The translations under genes were made by a program, and so were the position numbers. The notes beneath the pieces were generated by a model. That model saw only the letters and a list, made by a program, of their open reading frames with translations, was not told the origin of the DNA and searched no databases. Source: Bryobacterales bacterium (GTDB taxonomy: Bacteria > Cyanobacteriota > Vampirovibrionia > Obscuribacterales > Obscuribacteraceae). Taken from it: 17,630 bases of DNA. This document shows, piece by piece, positions 6,052 through 14,975 of the stretch. The stretch spans positions 1-17,630 of the forward strand of contig CAJCHQ010000945.1 in NCBI GenBank assembly GCA_903970295.1, read 5' to 3'. The stretch's first letter is position 1. The number at the start of each line of letters is the position of its first letter.

Positions 6052-8787
6052 ATGATGTCCAGAAAGGCCCTGCCCATCACATCAGCGGCTCTCTTGATTT
6101 TCAACGTCCTGATTGCGCCCGAGCCAGGTCCTGCTGCAGGTGCCAAAGGTGCCCCACAGCAGGGGCTGGCAGCAAGCAACAAAATCCCAAACACATCTTT
6201 TCGACTGCCCGAAACGGTGCACCCTGTCAGTTACAAGCTCAATTTCGCGCCCGATCTTAGTGCCGGCAAATTCGCCGGTGATGAAGAAATAGTTCTGACC
6301 GTCGAAAAGCCCACAACAGAACTTTCTTTGAACTCTCTGGAAGAAAAGATTTCTGACGCGTACGTCGTGGATAGCAAATCGGTCAAGACCGCGGTTGGCA
6401 AAATCACGGCCGATGAAACTACAGAGCAAGTCCACCTCAAATTAGGTCATTTAATCGCTTCCGGTACCTACACATTTCATTGTCATTTCGACGGCATCCT
6501 GAATGACAAATTGCGCGGGTTCTACCGCTCGAAGTATAAAGATGCCGGAGGTTCCGAGCATTACATGGCCACCACCCAAATGGAGCCGACCGATGCCCGC
6601 CGCATGTTTCCTTGCTTTGACGAACCGGCATTCAAAGCCACATTCCAGATCTCTTGTTTGATCGACAACGATTTGACTGCCATTTCCAATGCCGCAGTGG
6701 AAAAAAGCGAGGACAAAAACAATAGGAAGAAGCTAGTCACCTTTGCACCGTCTCCCAGAATGTCATCGTATCTGGTGGCGCTGATTATTGGTCCTCTTAA
6801 AGGCACTGAGCCTGTAGTCGTCGATGGTGTGCCGATTAGGGTATGGGGTCTGAGTGAGAAAGTCGAACAGCTTTCGTTAGCCCAGGAAGTCGCCACCAAA
6901 TTACTGCCTTTCTACAATTCTTATTTCGGCGTCAAATACCCGAATAGCAAATTGGATTTGATCGCGATTCCGGATTTCGAAGCCGGTGCCATGGAAAATC
7001 TTGGCGCAATCACATTCCGCGATGTCGATCTAGTGTTTGATGAAAAGTCAGGCTCCATGCATGCTCGCATGCGGGTGACCGGAATTATCGCCCATGAGAT
7101 GGCTCATATGTGGTTCGGTGACTTGGTAACAATGAAATGGTGGGATGATCTTTGGCTCAATGAGGCGTTCGCCACCTGGATGGCCAGCAAGGCCGTAGAC
7201 CAGCTCAAGCCCGAGTGGCATCAATGGGACGACTTCGCTATGGCGCGCATAGAGGCACTGGAAACTGACTCTCTTGCTTCGGCCAAAGCGATCCATACCC
7301 CGGTCGTCAACGCCTCTCAAGCCAACGAAATGTTCGATGGCATCACCTACACCAAAGGCGCATCAGTTCTGCGCATGCTCGAGAAATTTGTCAGCGAAGA
7401 TATCTTTCGCGAAGGCATTCGCGCTTATATCTCCAAGCATAAATTTGCCAATGCCACCACGGGTGAGCTCTGGTTAGCTCTGGCTGCAGCCTCGAAACGC
7501 GATATCGCCAGCATGATGAAAACATGGACTGAGCATTCTGGTTACCCATTGATCTCCAATAAGCAGTTGGGCTCTGACGGTATCGAACTGCAGCAAAAAC
7601 GCTTTCTGCTCGTGCCGGCGGCGGATGCTCAATCTCGAATCTGGCAAGTGCCTGTCGTAGCCCGCGGACTCGAGGCAAAGGAAAAAGTAATCACGAGTTT
7701 ACTGACCGGGCCCAACACCGAGCTGCACACGAATTTCATGCGCGGTCCCTATTTTCTCAACGCAGGCGGCAACGGTTATTACCGCACGCAATACACTGCT
7801 GCCGAGCTACATGCTCTGGAGACGGGTGGTCTGGGTAAGCTCTCGGTGCCGGAAAAGATTTCACTGGTCTCGGACTCGTGGGCTCTGACATTCGCTGGCA
7901 AACAGCCCGTTGGTGACTTTCTCTCCCTAGCCAAATCAATGCGTGAAGAGCAAAATGCCTATGTACAATCTACATTAGTCGATTGTTACGATCAGTTGTG
8001 GCTTCTTTCCAATGACAAATCGCTGCCAGCAATGGAGCACTTCATCTGCGATCAATTACAACCTCTGAAAGAACAGCTGGGGTGGCAGCCTAAACCTAAC
8101 GAAGACGACTTGACCAAATTGCTGCGCGAAGATGTGTTGACTGCTCTTGGTACCGCCGGGCAGGACAAAGCAACCATTAGTGAAGCCCGCAAACTGTTTC
8201 AAGACTATCTCGACAAACCGGAATCAGTCGATGCTGGTGCTTTGAAAGCGATCACCGCAGTGGTTGCATTCAACGGTGAAGCGAAAGATTATGAGCAGAT
8301 CCTCAAGCTCTTTCAGACAGCCACTACGCCCGAAATGGAGCACCGGAACCTTGACGCGCTAGCCTATTTTCACGATGCGAAATTAGTCGACCGGACGCTC
8401 GCTTTCGCCTTGAGCAAAAATGTGCGCGCACAAGACGCTCCTCATTTGCTCAAGCTTGAACTAGATAGTCGCTACAACAAAGTTGCCGCCTGGAAGTTCA
8501 TCACCACCAACTGGAAGAAAATTGGCGAATTATTCAACGAAAATCTAGTTCAAAGAATAATTGGCGGGGCTGAATCTTTCACGACAACAGCAATGGAGAA
8601 GAATTTGAAAGACTTTGTTTCGACTCACCCAGTGCCTCGCGGCGCCAGAACTGTAGCTGAAACATTGGAACGTGTGCGGGCAAACAATCTATTCGTGCAA
8701 AGATCGGGAGCCCAGCTAGCCGACTGGCTCAGTGACTATTCGAAGAAGACAGCCTGTGCGCTCACTGATGGTAGTCAGCTGCACTAG
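6052..8787 (+). CDS. Secreted M1 family zinc aminopeptidase (PepN/ERAP-type)
   Basis: A 911-residue metallopeptidase that removes N-terminal residues from peptides. The N-terminus (MSRKALPITSAALLIFNVLIAP, cut probably near residue 31) is a signal peptide, placing it outside the cytoplasm, unlike E. coli PepN. The exopeptidase motif GAMEN is at 312-316. The zinc motif HEMAH is His348-Glu349-Met-Ala-His352, with the third ligand Glu371 in LNEAF exactly 19 residues after His352. Tyr433 in GITYTKGASVL fits the transition-state tyrosine. The N-terminal beta domain contains TQMEPTDARRMFPCFDEP (176-193). The C-terminal ~400 residues form the helical ERAP1_C-like domain. The start has the ribosome site AGAGGT (6042-6047 region); ATG codons at 6052 and 6055 are both possible. 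All catalytic residues are present. Confidence 0.95.
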   Translation: MMSRKALPITSAALLIFNVLIAPEPGPAAGAKGAPQQGLAASNKIPNTSFRLPETVHPVSYKLNFAPDLSAGKFAGDEEIVLTVEKPTTELSLNSLEEKISDAYVVDSKSVKTAVGKITADETTEQVHLKLGHLIASGTYTFHCHFDGILNDKLRGFYRSKYKDAGGSEHYMATTQMEPTDARRMFPCFDEPAFKATFQISCLIDNDLTAISNAAVEKSEDKNNRKKLVTFAPSPRMSSYLVALIIGPLKGTEPVVVDGVPIRVWGLSEKVEQLSLAQEVATKLLPFYNSYFGVKYPNSKLDLIAIPDFEAGAMENLGAITFRDVDLVFDEKSGSMHARMRVTGIIAHEMAHMWFGDLVTMKWWDDLWLNEAFATWMASKAVDQLKPEWHQWDDFAMARIEALETDSLASAKAIHTPVVNASQANEMFDGITYTKGASVLRMLEKFVSEDIFREGIRAYISKHKFANATTGELWLALAAASKRDIASMMKTWTEHSGYPLISNKQLGSDGIELQQKRFLLVPAADAQSRIWQVPVVARGLEAKEKVITSLLTGPNTELHTNFMRGPYFLNAGGNGYYRTQYTAAELHALETGGLGKLSVPEKISLVSDSWALTFAGKQPVGDFLSLAKSMREEQNAYVQSTLVDCYDQLWLLSNDKSLPAMEHFICDQLQPLKEQLGWQPKPNEDDLTKLLREDVLTALGTAGQDKATISEARKLFQDYLDKPESVDAGALKAITAVVAFNGEAKDYEQILKLFQTATTPEMEHRNLDALAYFHDAKLVDRTLAFALSKNVRAQDAPHLLKLELDSRYNKVAAWKFITTNWKKIGELFNENLVQRIIGGAESFTTTAMEKNLKDFVSTHPVPRGARTVAETLERVRANNLFVQRSGAQLADWLSDYSKKTACALTDGSQLH

Positions 8788-8830
8788 TCACGCCCTAACA
8801 CGTGTCGCGGGTGAAGTAAATAGAGTGCAA

Positions 8831-8852
8831 TATAATACGCGTCGACCAGGGG
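8831..8852 (+). promoter_or_regulatory. Consensus -10 box and ribosome site before the hydrolase fusion gene
   Basis: TATAAT (8831-8836) matches the -10 consensus exactly; no good -35 stands 16-18 bases upstream. A palindrome ACACGTGT (8798-8805) lies where an upstream regulator could bind. AGGGG (8848-8852) is nine bases before the ATG at 8862 and is the argument for using that start. If used, the transcript leader would be only about 20 bases. Confidence 0.45.
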
Positions 8853-8861
8853 CGGTCTATT

Positions 8862-10535
8862 ATGGTCCCATGTCGAATATCGAGGTTGATGAAGAAGATG
8901 AGTGCTAAAACCATATATGGTGCCATAGGCAAACGCACGGGATCGGCGACTGCCCCTCGCGCCAGGCAAATCATTGCCCTGGTGATATCGCTAACGACAT
9001 TCACGCTCGCAGGCCTCAGTCCTGCGTCTGCCAAGCACTCTGACACTAGCGACGCCACAAAAGATGCGCCGCCTTTAAGCGTCGATCAAAATAGTGCGCC
9101 GATCCAGTGCTGGTCGAATCCTCAGGTGAAACCGCGTTGCGCACTGCTTTGCATTCATGGACTCGGATTGTACAGCGGTGCCTATCAAAATTTTGGTATG
9201 CGCATGGCTCGGCATGGCATTGTCACATATGCGATCGATGTCCGCGGTTTCGGATCATGGATGAAAGCCGACGGTCACGAGCAAGTCGATTTCAAAAGTT
9301 GTTTGCAGGACGTAAAAGTAGCGCTGCAAGCTATTCGTAATGCTAATCCGGGCCTACCTGTCTTTCTGCTCGGTGAATCGATGGGTGGTGCGATCGCGCT
9401 CAGGGTTACTTCGATGTATCCGGATCTGGTCGACGGCTTGATTTCCTCGGTGCCAGCTGGTGAGCGTTTTAAACAGAAAAAAACAGATCTGAAAGTCGCT
9501 CTGGAGTTTCTGACCGGCCCAAATAAACAGCATAATGTCGGCAAGTCAATTGTCAAACAGGCAACGAACAACGAACAACTGCGAGAAGACTGGGCAAACA
9601 ATCCTCTCGACCGCATGAATCTTTCTGCCAAAGAGTTGATTCAGTTTCAAACATTCATGAATGAGAATCATGATGCGGCCAAAGAAATTACCAAAACACC
9701 CGTGCTCTTCGTCCAGGGCAGCGAAGATAAGCTAGTCAAACCAGAGGGCACTTGGGATTTGTTCAACGAACAAGCAACCGAACTGAAGACCTTCCTGGCG
9801 GTGCCATCTGAACATTTGATTTTCGAAGAAGAGCAGGACCAGTCAGGTAAATTCGATGAAAGAGTGGCGCAATTACTGACTGCCTGGATCTTCGCCCATA
9901 CACCACAGGGTGCCGGTGTAGTAGCCTCTCAAACCGAGACCAGAGAGTTGCTTCTGGCGATTAACAAAATCGTCGATGGCAAATTTGCTGAAGCTAAAAC
10001 TGCAATGGAGGCTATGGTCGCCGCCAACCCCGGGGACGAGAGAGCTCATTACTGGTTGGGCGTCACTTACATGAAATTGAAACAGCCCGTCCAAGCTCGC
10101 GCCGAATTCCAGACGGCGATGCGCTTGGGCAAAGGCACCGATCCTGCCAAACACGCCAACAATCAGCTCTTAGCTCTAGCAAACGCGGGCACTGGGTCGG
10201 CCGGTTCTGACAAACCGCAGCTTCCAGCAAATCTTCTCACTGCTCTTGGCGGTGGCGGCAAGCCCATGGTCGTGGCTTTTTACGCTCCGTGGGCCGATGA
10301 GTGCAAAGGGCTGGACGAACTTTTCACAAAAGCGGCGGGCGGGGTTGCCAATCGCATCAAATTTGTCAAAATCAATATCGACGATCATGCTAATGACGAC
10401 CTGGTCAAAGCTTGCACGATCGGACCGATTCCCACCTTCGTCTACCTGACAAGTGATGGGCATATAGCCTCGACATCGATTGGTAAAAACAATTTCGCCG
10501 ACTTTGCAAAAGGTCTCACCGCCACATCACGCTGA
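8862..10535 (+). CDS. Exported fusion: alpha/beta hydrolase - TPR - degenerate thioredoxin fold
   Basis: A 557-residue protein with three units. Residues 33-57 form a hydrophobic export segment ending ASA. Residues ~78-346 are a lysophospholipase/monoacylglycerol-lipase-like alpha/beta hydrolase: oxyanion motif CIHGLG (97-102), nucleophile elbow GESMGG (171-176, Ser173), acid Asp289 in GSEDKLV and His318 in SEH, so the catalytic triad is complete. Residues ~360-440 form about two TPR-like helix pairs (KFAEAKTAMEAMVAANPGDERAHYWLG). Residues ~455-557 are a thioredoxin fold: VVAFYAPWADECK (470-482) stands where WCGPCK belongs, so the first cysteine is Ala478 and only Cys481 remains; the cis-Pro loop GPIPTF (521-526) is kept. 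Start choice is uncertain: ATG 8862 has a ribosome site, while in-frame ATGs at 8889 and 8898 would shorten a long n-region. Substrate is unknown. Confidence 0.85.
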   Translation: MVPCRISRLMKKMSAKTIYGAIGKRTGSATAPRARQIIALVISLTTFTLAGLSPASAKHSDTSDATKDAPPLSVDQNSAPIQCWSNPQVKPRCALLCIHGLGLYSGAYQNFGMRMARHGIVTYAIDVRGFGSWMKADGHEQVDFKSCLQDVKVALQAIRNANPGLPVFLLGESMGGAIALRVTSMYPDLVDGLISSVPAGERFKQKKTDLKVALEFLTGPNKQHNVGKSIVKQATNNEQLREDWANNPLDRMNLSAKELIQFQTFMNENHDAAKEITKTPVLFVQGSEDKLVKPEGTWDLFNEQATELKTFLAVPSEHLIFEEEQDQSGKFDERVAQLLTAWIFAHTPQGAGVVASQTETRELLLAINKIVDGKFAEAKTAMEAMVAANPGDERAHYWLGVTYMKLKQPVQARAEFQTAMRLGKGTDPAKHANNQLLALANAGTGSAGSDKPQLPANLLTALGGGGKPMVVAFYAPWADECKGLDELFTKAAGGVANRIKFVKINIDDHANDDLVKACTIGPIPTFVYLTSDGHIASTSIGKNNFADFAKGLTATSR

Positions 10536-10585
10536 GAAAGGCTTGTATCATTGAAGGCGTTGGTAACACTTCCCGGTGGAGCATT

Positions 10586-11374
10586 ATGAGCACAGCCCTC
10601 TTTGAATCTGAAGCACTTGTCGACCAGGCAAAACATCTCTGCGTAGAGAAAAAATATGCCGACGCCGAACGTTTGTTCAACGACGCACTGCTCAAGCGTC
10701 AGTCAGTTGTTGGAGAAAACGATCAAAGTATTGCCCAGCTCAATGACGAACTAGGGCTTGTCTGCTTGGATCAGGGAAAATTGCCTGAGGCGCAGAGGTA
10801 TTTCGAGAAGTCTATCAGCATTTTCGAAACAGTCTTTTATGCCGGCCACTACAACGTTGCTCCGGTTTTGACTCATCTCGTCAATGTCTTTCTCAAACAA
10901 GATAAGTATGCTGAAGCAGAGCCAGTCTGCCAGCGCGCCCTCGAGATTTACGAGAAGACATTGAGTGGAGAGCACCGCCAAACCTTAGAAACGACTGTCA
11001 GACTGGCCAGAATTCAAATGAAGAACGGAAAATTTGCGGAAGCGGAAAAGCTTTTGACCAAAGCGCAGAAGCAAGTAGATTCGCCGCTCGGGCCGTTGGA
11101 AGATTTTCAATTCATGCTTGCTGAAATCAATGAGCACAACGGCAAAACCGAAGAAGCGGATAAATTTTTCAAGAACGCGATTGAAGGTTTCGAGCAGAGA
11201 CGAAGTTATCCCACTCTCGTTATTTGTTTGCGCCGGTACATTGATTTTTTGAAAAAGCAAGATCGCAAGGACGATGCGGCCAAAGCTGAAGAAAAGGCGA
11301 CCAAATTCGCCGACTATTCCAAAGCCTGGCAGCATTCAGACGATATATTCGTGGCCACGCTTTTGAGAGCCTGA
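10586..11374 (+). CDS. TPR repeat protein (kinesin-light-chain-like repeats)
   Basis: A 262-residue soluble protein built of about five tetratricopeptide-type helix pairs: residues 8-42 (KYADAERLFNDALLKR), 48-84 (KLPEAQRYFEKSISIFE), 92-126 (KYAEAEPVCQRALEIYEKTL), 134-165 (KFAEAEKLLTKA) and 172-206 (KTEEADKFFKNAIEGFE). The longer ~42-residue spacing with the 'ALxIxEKxLGxxHxxT' style resembles kinesin-light-chain TPRs (TPR_10/TPR_12), which act as protein-binding scaffolds. There is no signal peptide. The ribosome site GGTGGA (10575-10580) supports the start. It follows the hydrolase fusion gene by 50 bases and may be co-transcribed with it. The partner is unknown. Confidence 0.82.
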   Translation: MSTALFESEALVDQAKHLCVEKKYADAERLFNDALLKRQSVVGENDQSIAQLNDELGLVCLDQGKLPEAQRYFEKSISIFETVFYAGHYNVAPVLTHLVNVFLKQDKYAEAEPVCQRALEIYEKTLSGEHRQTLETTVRLARIQMKNGKFAEAEKLLTKAQKQVDSPLGPLEDFQFMLAEINEHNGKTEEADKFFKNAIEGFEQRRSYPTLVICLRRYIDFLKKQDRKDDAAKAEEKATKFADYSKAWQHSDDIFVATLLRA

Positions 11375-11432
11375 CCACACTGTCATTAAAACTCGACATC
11401 GATCAATCGACAGATTTGGCTATTCGTGCATT

Positions 11433-11462
11433 CTGGCATCGGGGGCACGGCTGCTCTATACT
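11433..11462 (+). promoter_or_regulatory. Candidate promoter of the bacteriophytochrome gene
   Basis: CTGGCA (11433-11438, four of six to TTGACA) and TATACT (11457-11462, five of six to TATAAT) are separated by 18 bases. They lie 27 bases ahead of the start ATG at 11489, which has the purine stretch AGAAGTGG around 11472 as a ribosome site. The position is right for a dedicated promoter in the 114-base gap. Confidence 0.5.
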
Positions 11463-11488
11463 AGTAAAACCAGAAGTGGTTCACGACT

Positions 11489-14149
11489 ATGACCAAAAGT
11501 GATTTTGATCTGAGCAGTTGCGAGCTGGAACCGATTCATCTTATCGGTTTCGTGCAGTCACACGGATTGCTTCTGGCGGTCGACGAAACAGACTTTGTTA
11601 TTCAGCACTGCAGTACGAACTCGGAAGCAGTGCTGGGGAAATCCTACCGACAACTGGTCGGCACCAGGCTAAAAGATCTGGTTGGCAATGAATGTTGCCG
11701 GCAGATCGCGGCGGCTTGCATTAGCAACGATCTTAAATCGAAAAATCCCATGTCTCTCGAGATCGAAGGCACCGAAAGCAAGCCAGCTTTTCAGGCAACT
11801 TTTCATCGATCAGACAATCTGCTTATCATTGAGATTGAGCCTTGCCAGCCCGACAAGAATGGGCAGCCCCTCGATTTGGCTCACTATCTCACCCACTCCT
11901 TCCCTGAATTGTTTAGCGCCGCGACCACCTCAGATCTCTTAGCCGGAGCGGCCGAAGCGGTACAGAAGATCACTGACTTCGATAGTGTCTTGATTTATCA
12001 GTTTGATGAGGCTTGGGATGGGACAGTGGTCGCCGAGCACCGACGCGATTTCATGCCTTCCTACATCAATCAAAAATTCCCAGCCTCAGACATTCCCAAG
12101 CAAGCGCGCGAATTATATATCAAAAACACAATCCGCATGCTGGTAGACGTTCACTCGACACCAGCGCCCGTGGAACCGCAAATCAACAAAGCAACTAACA
12201 AACCGCTGGATTTGAGTTTAGCGATACTGCGCTCCATGTCACTATTCCACATCGAATATCTCAAGAATATGGAAGTCTCCGCGTCCGCGTCCGTATCAAT
12301 TATCAAAGATGGAAAACTCTGGGCATTGATTGTCTGCCACCATCGAACGCCTAAACTGGTGCAATATAAAACCAGAGCGATTTTGCAATTTGTGGCCGAG
12401 CTTATATCGATGCAAATATCGCACATGGAGCGAGCGCAAGATGTAGCTCATCGTCTTGAGCTGGCGTTATTGCACAAAAGATTCAAGCGCAATCTCCTGC
12501 AAGAAACCGACCTGGCAAAAGCCGTGTTCCGACTTAGCGATGACTTGTTGCAGTCAGTGGGGGCAAAAGGTTTGGTTCTTTTCTATAAAGGCAGCACTAT
12601 TTCGACTGGTGTGACTCCTCCCCAGGAAGCGTTGGTTCGCCTGCATGCATGGTTGAAGCATGTTCCCGATCAGGATCTTGTTCATACTCACGAACTCGCC
12701 CAAATTTTTCCTGAGGCAGCAAGCTTTAGCCAAACGGCTGCCGGCCTGCTGGCGATACCAATTTCCCGGCGCAGTGGATGTTGGATAGTCTGGTTTCGGC
12801 CCGAAGTGGTGCGCACGATCGAATGGGCAGGCAGCCGGGAAACTCCGGTAATCGTAGATCCGAATAATTTGCAAATTCACCCGCGAAAATCATTTGAATT
12901 ATGGAAAGAAAAAGTAGCTGCAACAACAGATCCGTGGCTACAAAACCAGCTCGATAGTGGCATGGAAATAAGAAACTATATTCGCGAATTCCTGCTCGAA
13001 TGTCAGGTTCGCGAGCAAATGGAGGAGACGAGAAAACTTGCTCAAGTCGTTCAATTTGCCGCTGATGCGATTATAGTCATCAGCGAAGAAGGCATCATCT
13101 CGAGCTGGAATACAGGGGCGGAAAGGCTTTATGGTTGGAAAGCTAAAGAAGCAGTCGGGCAAAACTATTCGCAATTATTGACGCCGGAAAAAGCCGATGA
13201 AGTTTTAATGCGAATCAATTCGACTCGACAACTGCGGCGAGTGGAAAATGTAGAAACCATACACAAACGCAAAGACGGGTCCGATGTGAATGTATCTCAA
13301 TCGTGGTCAGCCATCTATACCGGAGCTGACGATGTTGCGGCCATATCTGTCAGTGCCCGCGATACTTCGGAGAAGAAGGAAGCTGAGAAAAGAGTGAGCG
13401 AATTTTATTCAATGGTCTCGCATGAACTGCGCACCCCACTGACCTCGATCCGAGCGTCAATGGGTTTAATGGAGGGCGGCGTCGCCGGTAAGCTATCGGA
13501 AATGGCGGAAAAGCTAGTCCTGATCGCACGAATTGAGACCGATCGATTGATTCGATTGATCAATGACATCCTCGATATACGAAAAATAGAAGCCGGCAAA
13601 TTAGACCTGGAAATCAAGTCGTGGTCGCTCACGGACCTCGTCGAATCAACAATTGCGGCGATGAAGCCGATGGCTGATCTACAACGAATTGCAATTAACA
13701 CGACCGCGCACTTTTCGGGAAAAGTTCGTTACGATCGCGACAGATTCATCCAGGTCTTGACCAATCTAATCAGCAACGCCATCAAATTCTCGCCTACCGA
13801 CAGTGAAATAAGCGTAGATGCCCAGTTAATAGATCCGTTGAGATTGAGAATCTCGGTTAGCGATGTGGGTCCCGGCATCGCTAGCGATCAATTGAACAAA
13901 TTATTTGGTCGGTTTCAACAACTTGATTCCTCGGATTCCAGACCAAAAGGCGGGACCGGACTGGGGCTTGCAATATCAAAGGAAATAGTGAAAGAGCATG
14001 GTGGCACGATCGGTGTCGACAGCGTGTTGGGAAAGGGATCTACGTTCTGGTTCGAGATCCCTCTCGAAGCCTCGGCAGCAGATCAAACCGCTGGCGTCGA
14101 GACAGCGCGGAAAAGCAAAAAGCGTAAACTACCGGGCTCCCTTGGTTAA
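11489..14149 (+). CDS. Bacteriophytochrome sensor histidine kinase (PAS-GAF-PHY-PAS-HisKA-HATPase)
   Basis: An 886-residue cytoplasmic red/far-red light sensor kinase. The N-terminal PAS begins DLSSCELEPIH: Cys11 is at the biliverdin-attachment position of bacteriophytochromes. The GAF domain (~140-310) has Tyr170, PASDIP (198-203, Asp201), the His254 region and CHH (283-285). The PHY domain (~320-500) has the tongue motifs WFRPEV (435-440), WAG (446-448) and PRKSF (465-469). A second PAS follows (~515-625, ADAIIVISEEGIISSWN). HisKA has the phosphoacceptor His645 in SHELRTP. HATPase_c shows the N box (NLISNAIKFSP, 759-769), DVGPGI (792-797) and GGTGLGLAI (821-829). No receiver domain is fused, and no response regulator or heme oxygenase gene is adjacent. 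Odd points: IHLIGFVQSHG replaces the usual IPG and QPHG prolines, and SLFH replaces SPxH. The tail is basic (RKSKKRK). Confidence 0.95.
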   Translation: MTKSDFDLSSCELEPIHLIGFVQSHGLLLAVDETDFVIQHCSTNSEAVLGKSYRQLVGTRLKDLVGNECCRQIAAACISNDLKSKNPMSLEIEGTESKPAFQATFHRSDNLLIIEIEPCQPDKNGQPLDLAHYLTHSFPELFSAATTSDLLAGAAEAVQKITDFDSVLIYQFDEAWDGTVVAEHRRDFMPSYINQKFPASDIPKQARELYIKNTIRMLVDVHSTPAPVEPQINKATNKPLDLSLAILRSMSLFHIEYLKNMEVSASASVSIIKDGKLWALIVCHHRTPKLVQYKTRAILQFVAELISMQISHMERAQDVAHRLELALLHKRFKRNLLQETDLAKAVFRLSDDLLQSVGAKGLVLFYKGSTISTGVTPPQEALVRLHAWLKHVPDQDLVHTHELAQIFPEAASFSQTAAGLLAIPISRRSGCWIVWFRPEVVRTIEWAGSRETPVIVDPNNLQIHPRKSFELWKEKVAATTDPWLQNQLDSGMEIRNYIREFLLECQVREQMEETRKLAQVVQFAADAIIVISEEGIISSWNTGAERLYGWKAKEAVGQNYSQLLTPEKADEVLMRINSTRQLRRVENVETIHKRKDGSDVNVSQSWSAIYTGADDVAAISVSARDTSEKKEAEKRVSEFYSMVSHELRTPLTSIRASMGLMEGGVAGKLSEMAEKLVLIARIETDRLIRLINDILDIRKIEAGKLDLEIKSWSLTDLVESTIAAMKPMADLQRIAINTTAHFSGKVRYDRDRFIQVLTNLISNAIKFSPTDSEISVDAQLIDPLRLRISVSDVGPGIASDQLNKLFGRFQQLDSSDSRPKGGTGLGLAISKEIVKEHGGTIGVDSVLGKGSTFWFEIPLEASAADQTAGVETARKSKKRKLPGSLG

Positions 14150-14174
14150 ATGGCTCGGTGATAGCGAAGCTGCT

Positions 14175-14869
14175 ACCAGGTGCAAAGTCTATTCTAACTA
14201 TTATTTCACGCGCGATCAGAATGACTCTGTGCGAGAAATGACCAATGGCTCTGGAATAGTCCAGTCTCAGTTTAGCTATGACCCATATGGGCGGCCAACT
14301 CAAATAGCGGGCACTGGTGCGGTTCCTGACTTCGGCTATGCCGGGATGTACTTGCATCAACCAAGCGGGCTGAACCTGGCTGAGATAGGGCATATAACCC
14401 GAGTTTAGGCAGATGGATGAGTCGGGACCCGATTGATGATCCAACGTTCGCCATCACCCCCACAGGGACGGAACCTGAAGATCCAGGCGCTATGCAGATG
14501 TCCTCGAGTTTCGGACAAGGATCAGCAATAACGCCTCACCCAAATATGATGACGATCCAGCTGGTGTCCCATGATCCGATGGTTCAGGCGCAATTAACTA
14601 ATGCGATGCAGTCAGCACCGGCGCAAACAAACGGTTTGCCGCAAGTGAATCCATACGCCTATGTAGCGAACAATCCAATAAACCACCGTGATCCCTCGGG
14701 TCTGTTGATGTCGCCACCGCAGCCCGCAAAACCAGGCAAATCATGTCCCATCCAGAATAACGATTTGTACAATCAATGCGTCGCGAACTGTAAAAGAGAG
14801 AATGCAGGCAATGCCGCAGCGATCGCCAACTGCATCTGGGTTGTTTGTAAGCAATATCTCGGCCACTGA
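14175..14869 (+). pseudogene. RHS-repeat protein C-terminal remnant, frameshifted, with Cys-rich tip
   Basis: Reading from about 14190, the plus strand encodes the end of an RHS core: NYYFTRDQNDSVREMTNG, FSYDPYGRP, FGYAGMYLHQPSGLNLAE. The frame then breaks near 14384. One frame over, the canonical continuation RAYNPSLGRWMSRDPI follows, so restoring one T (GAG-TAT-AGG) would rejoin them as NLAEYRAYNP. After an unusually long ~68-residue Gln/Met/Pro-rich linker comes NPYAYVANNPINHRDPSGL, the standard end of RHS cores. The variable tip is ~50 residues with five Cys (CPIQNN to CKQYLGH). The 5' part is missing: no start or YD repeats precede it, and it abuts the phytochrome stop at 14149. It is therefore a truncated, frameshifted remnant. 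The downstream half (14417-14869) has an ATG but no clear ribosome site. Confidence 0.85.
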
Positions 14870-14975
14870 AACAAGCAAACGAACTAGCACAAAAATCGAG
14901 CCATCGCCGCTTGAAGAGTAAGGCCCCAAGGAGCAATACTAACGATACCGGGCTAGTGTTGGAGTGGACATCGCC

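Noticed and set aside
13998..14150. Open frame joining the phytochrome 3' end to the RHS fragment
   Set aside because: The part before about 14175 is the phytochrome kinase domain read in another frame; RHS similarity begins only near 14190.
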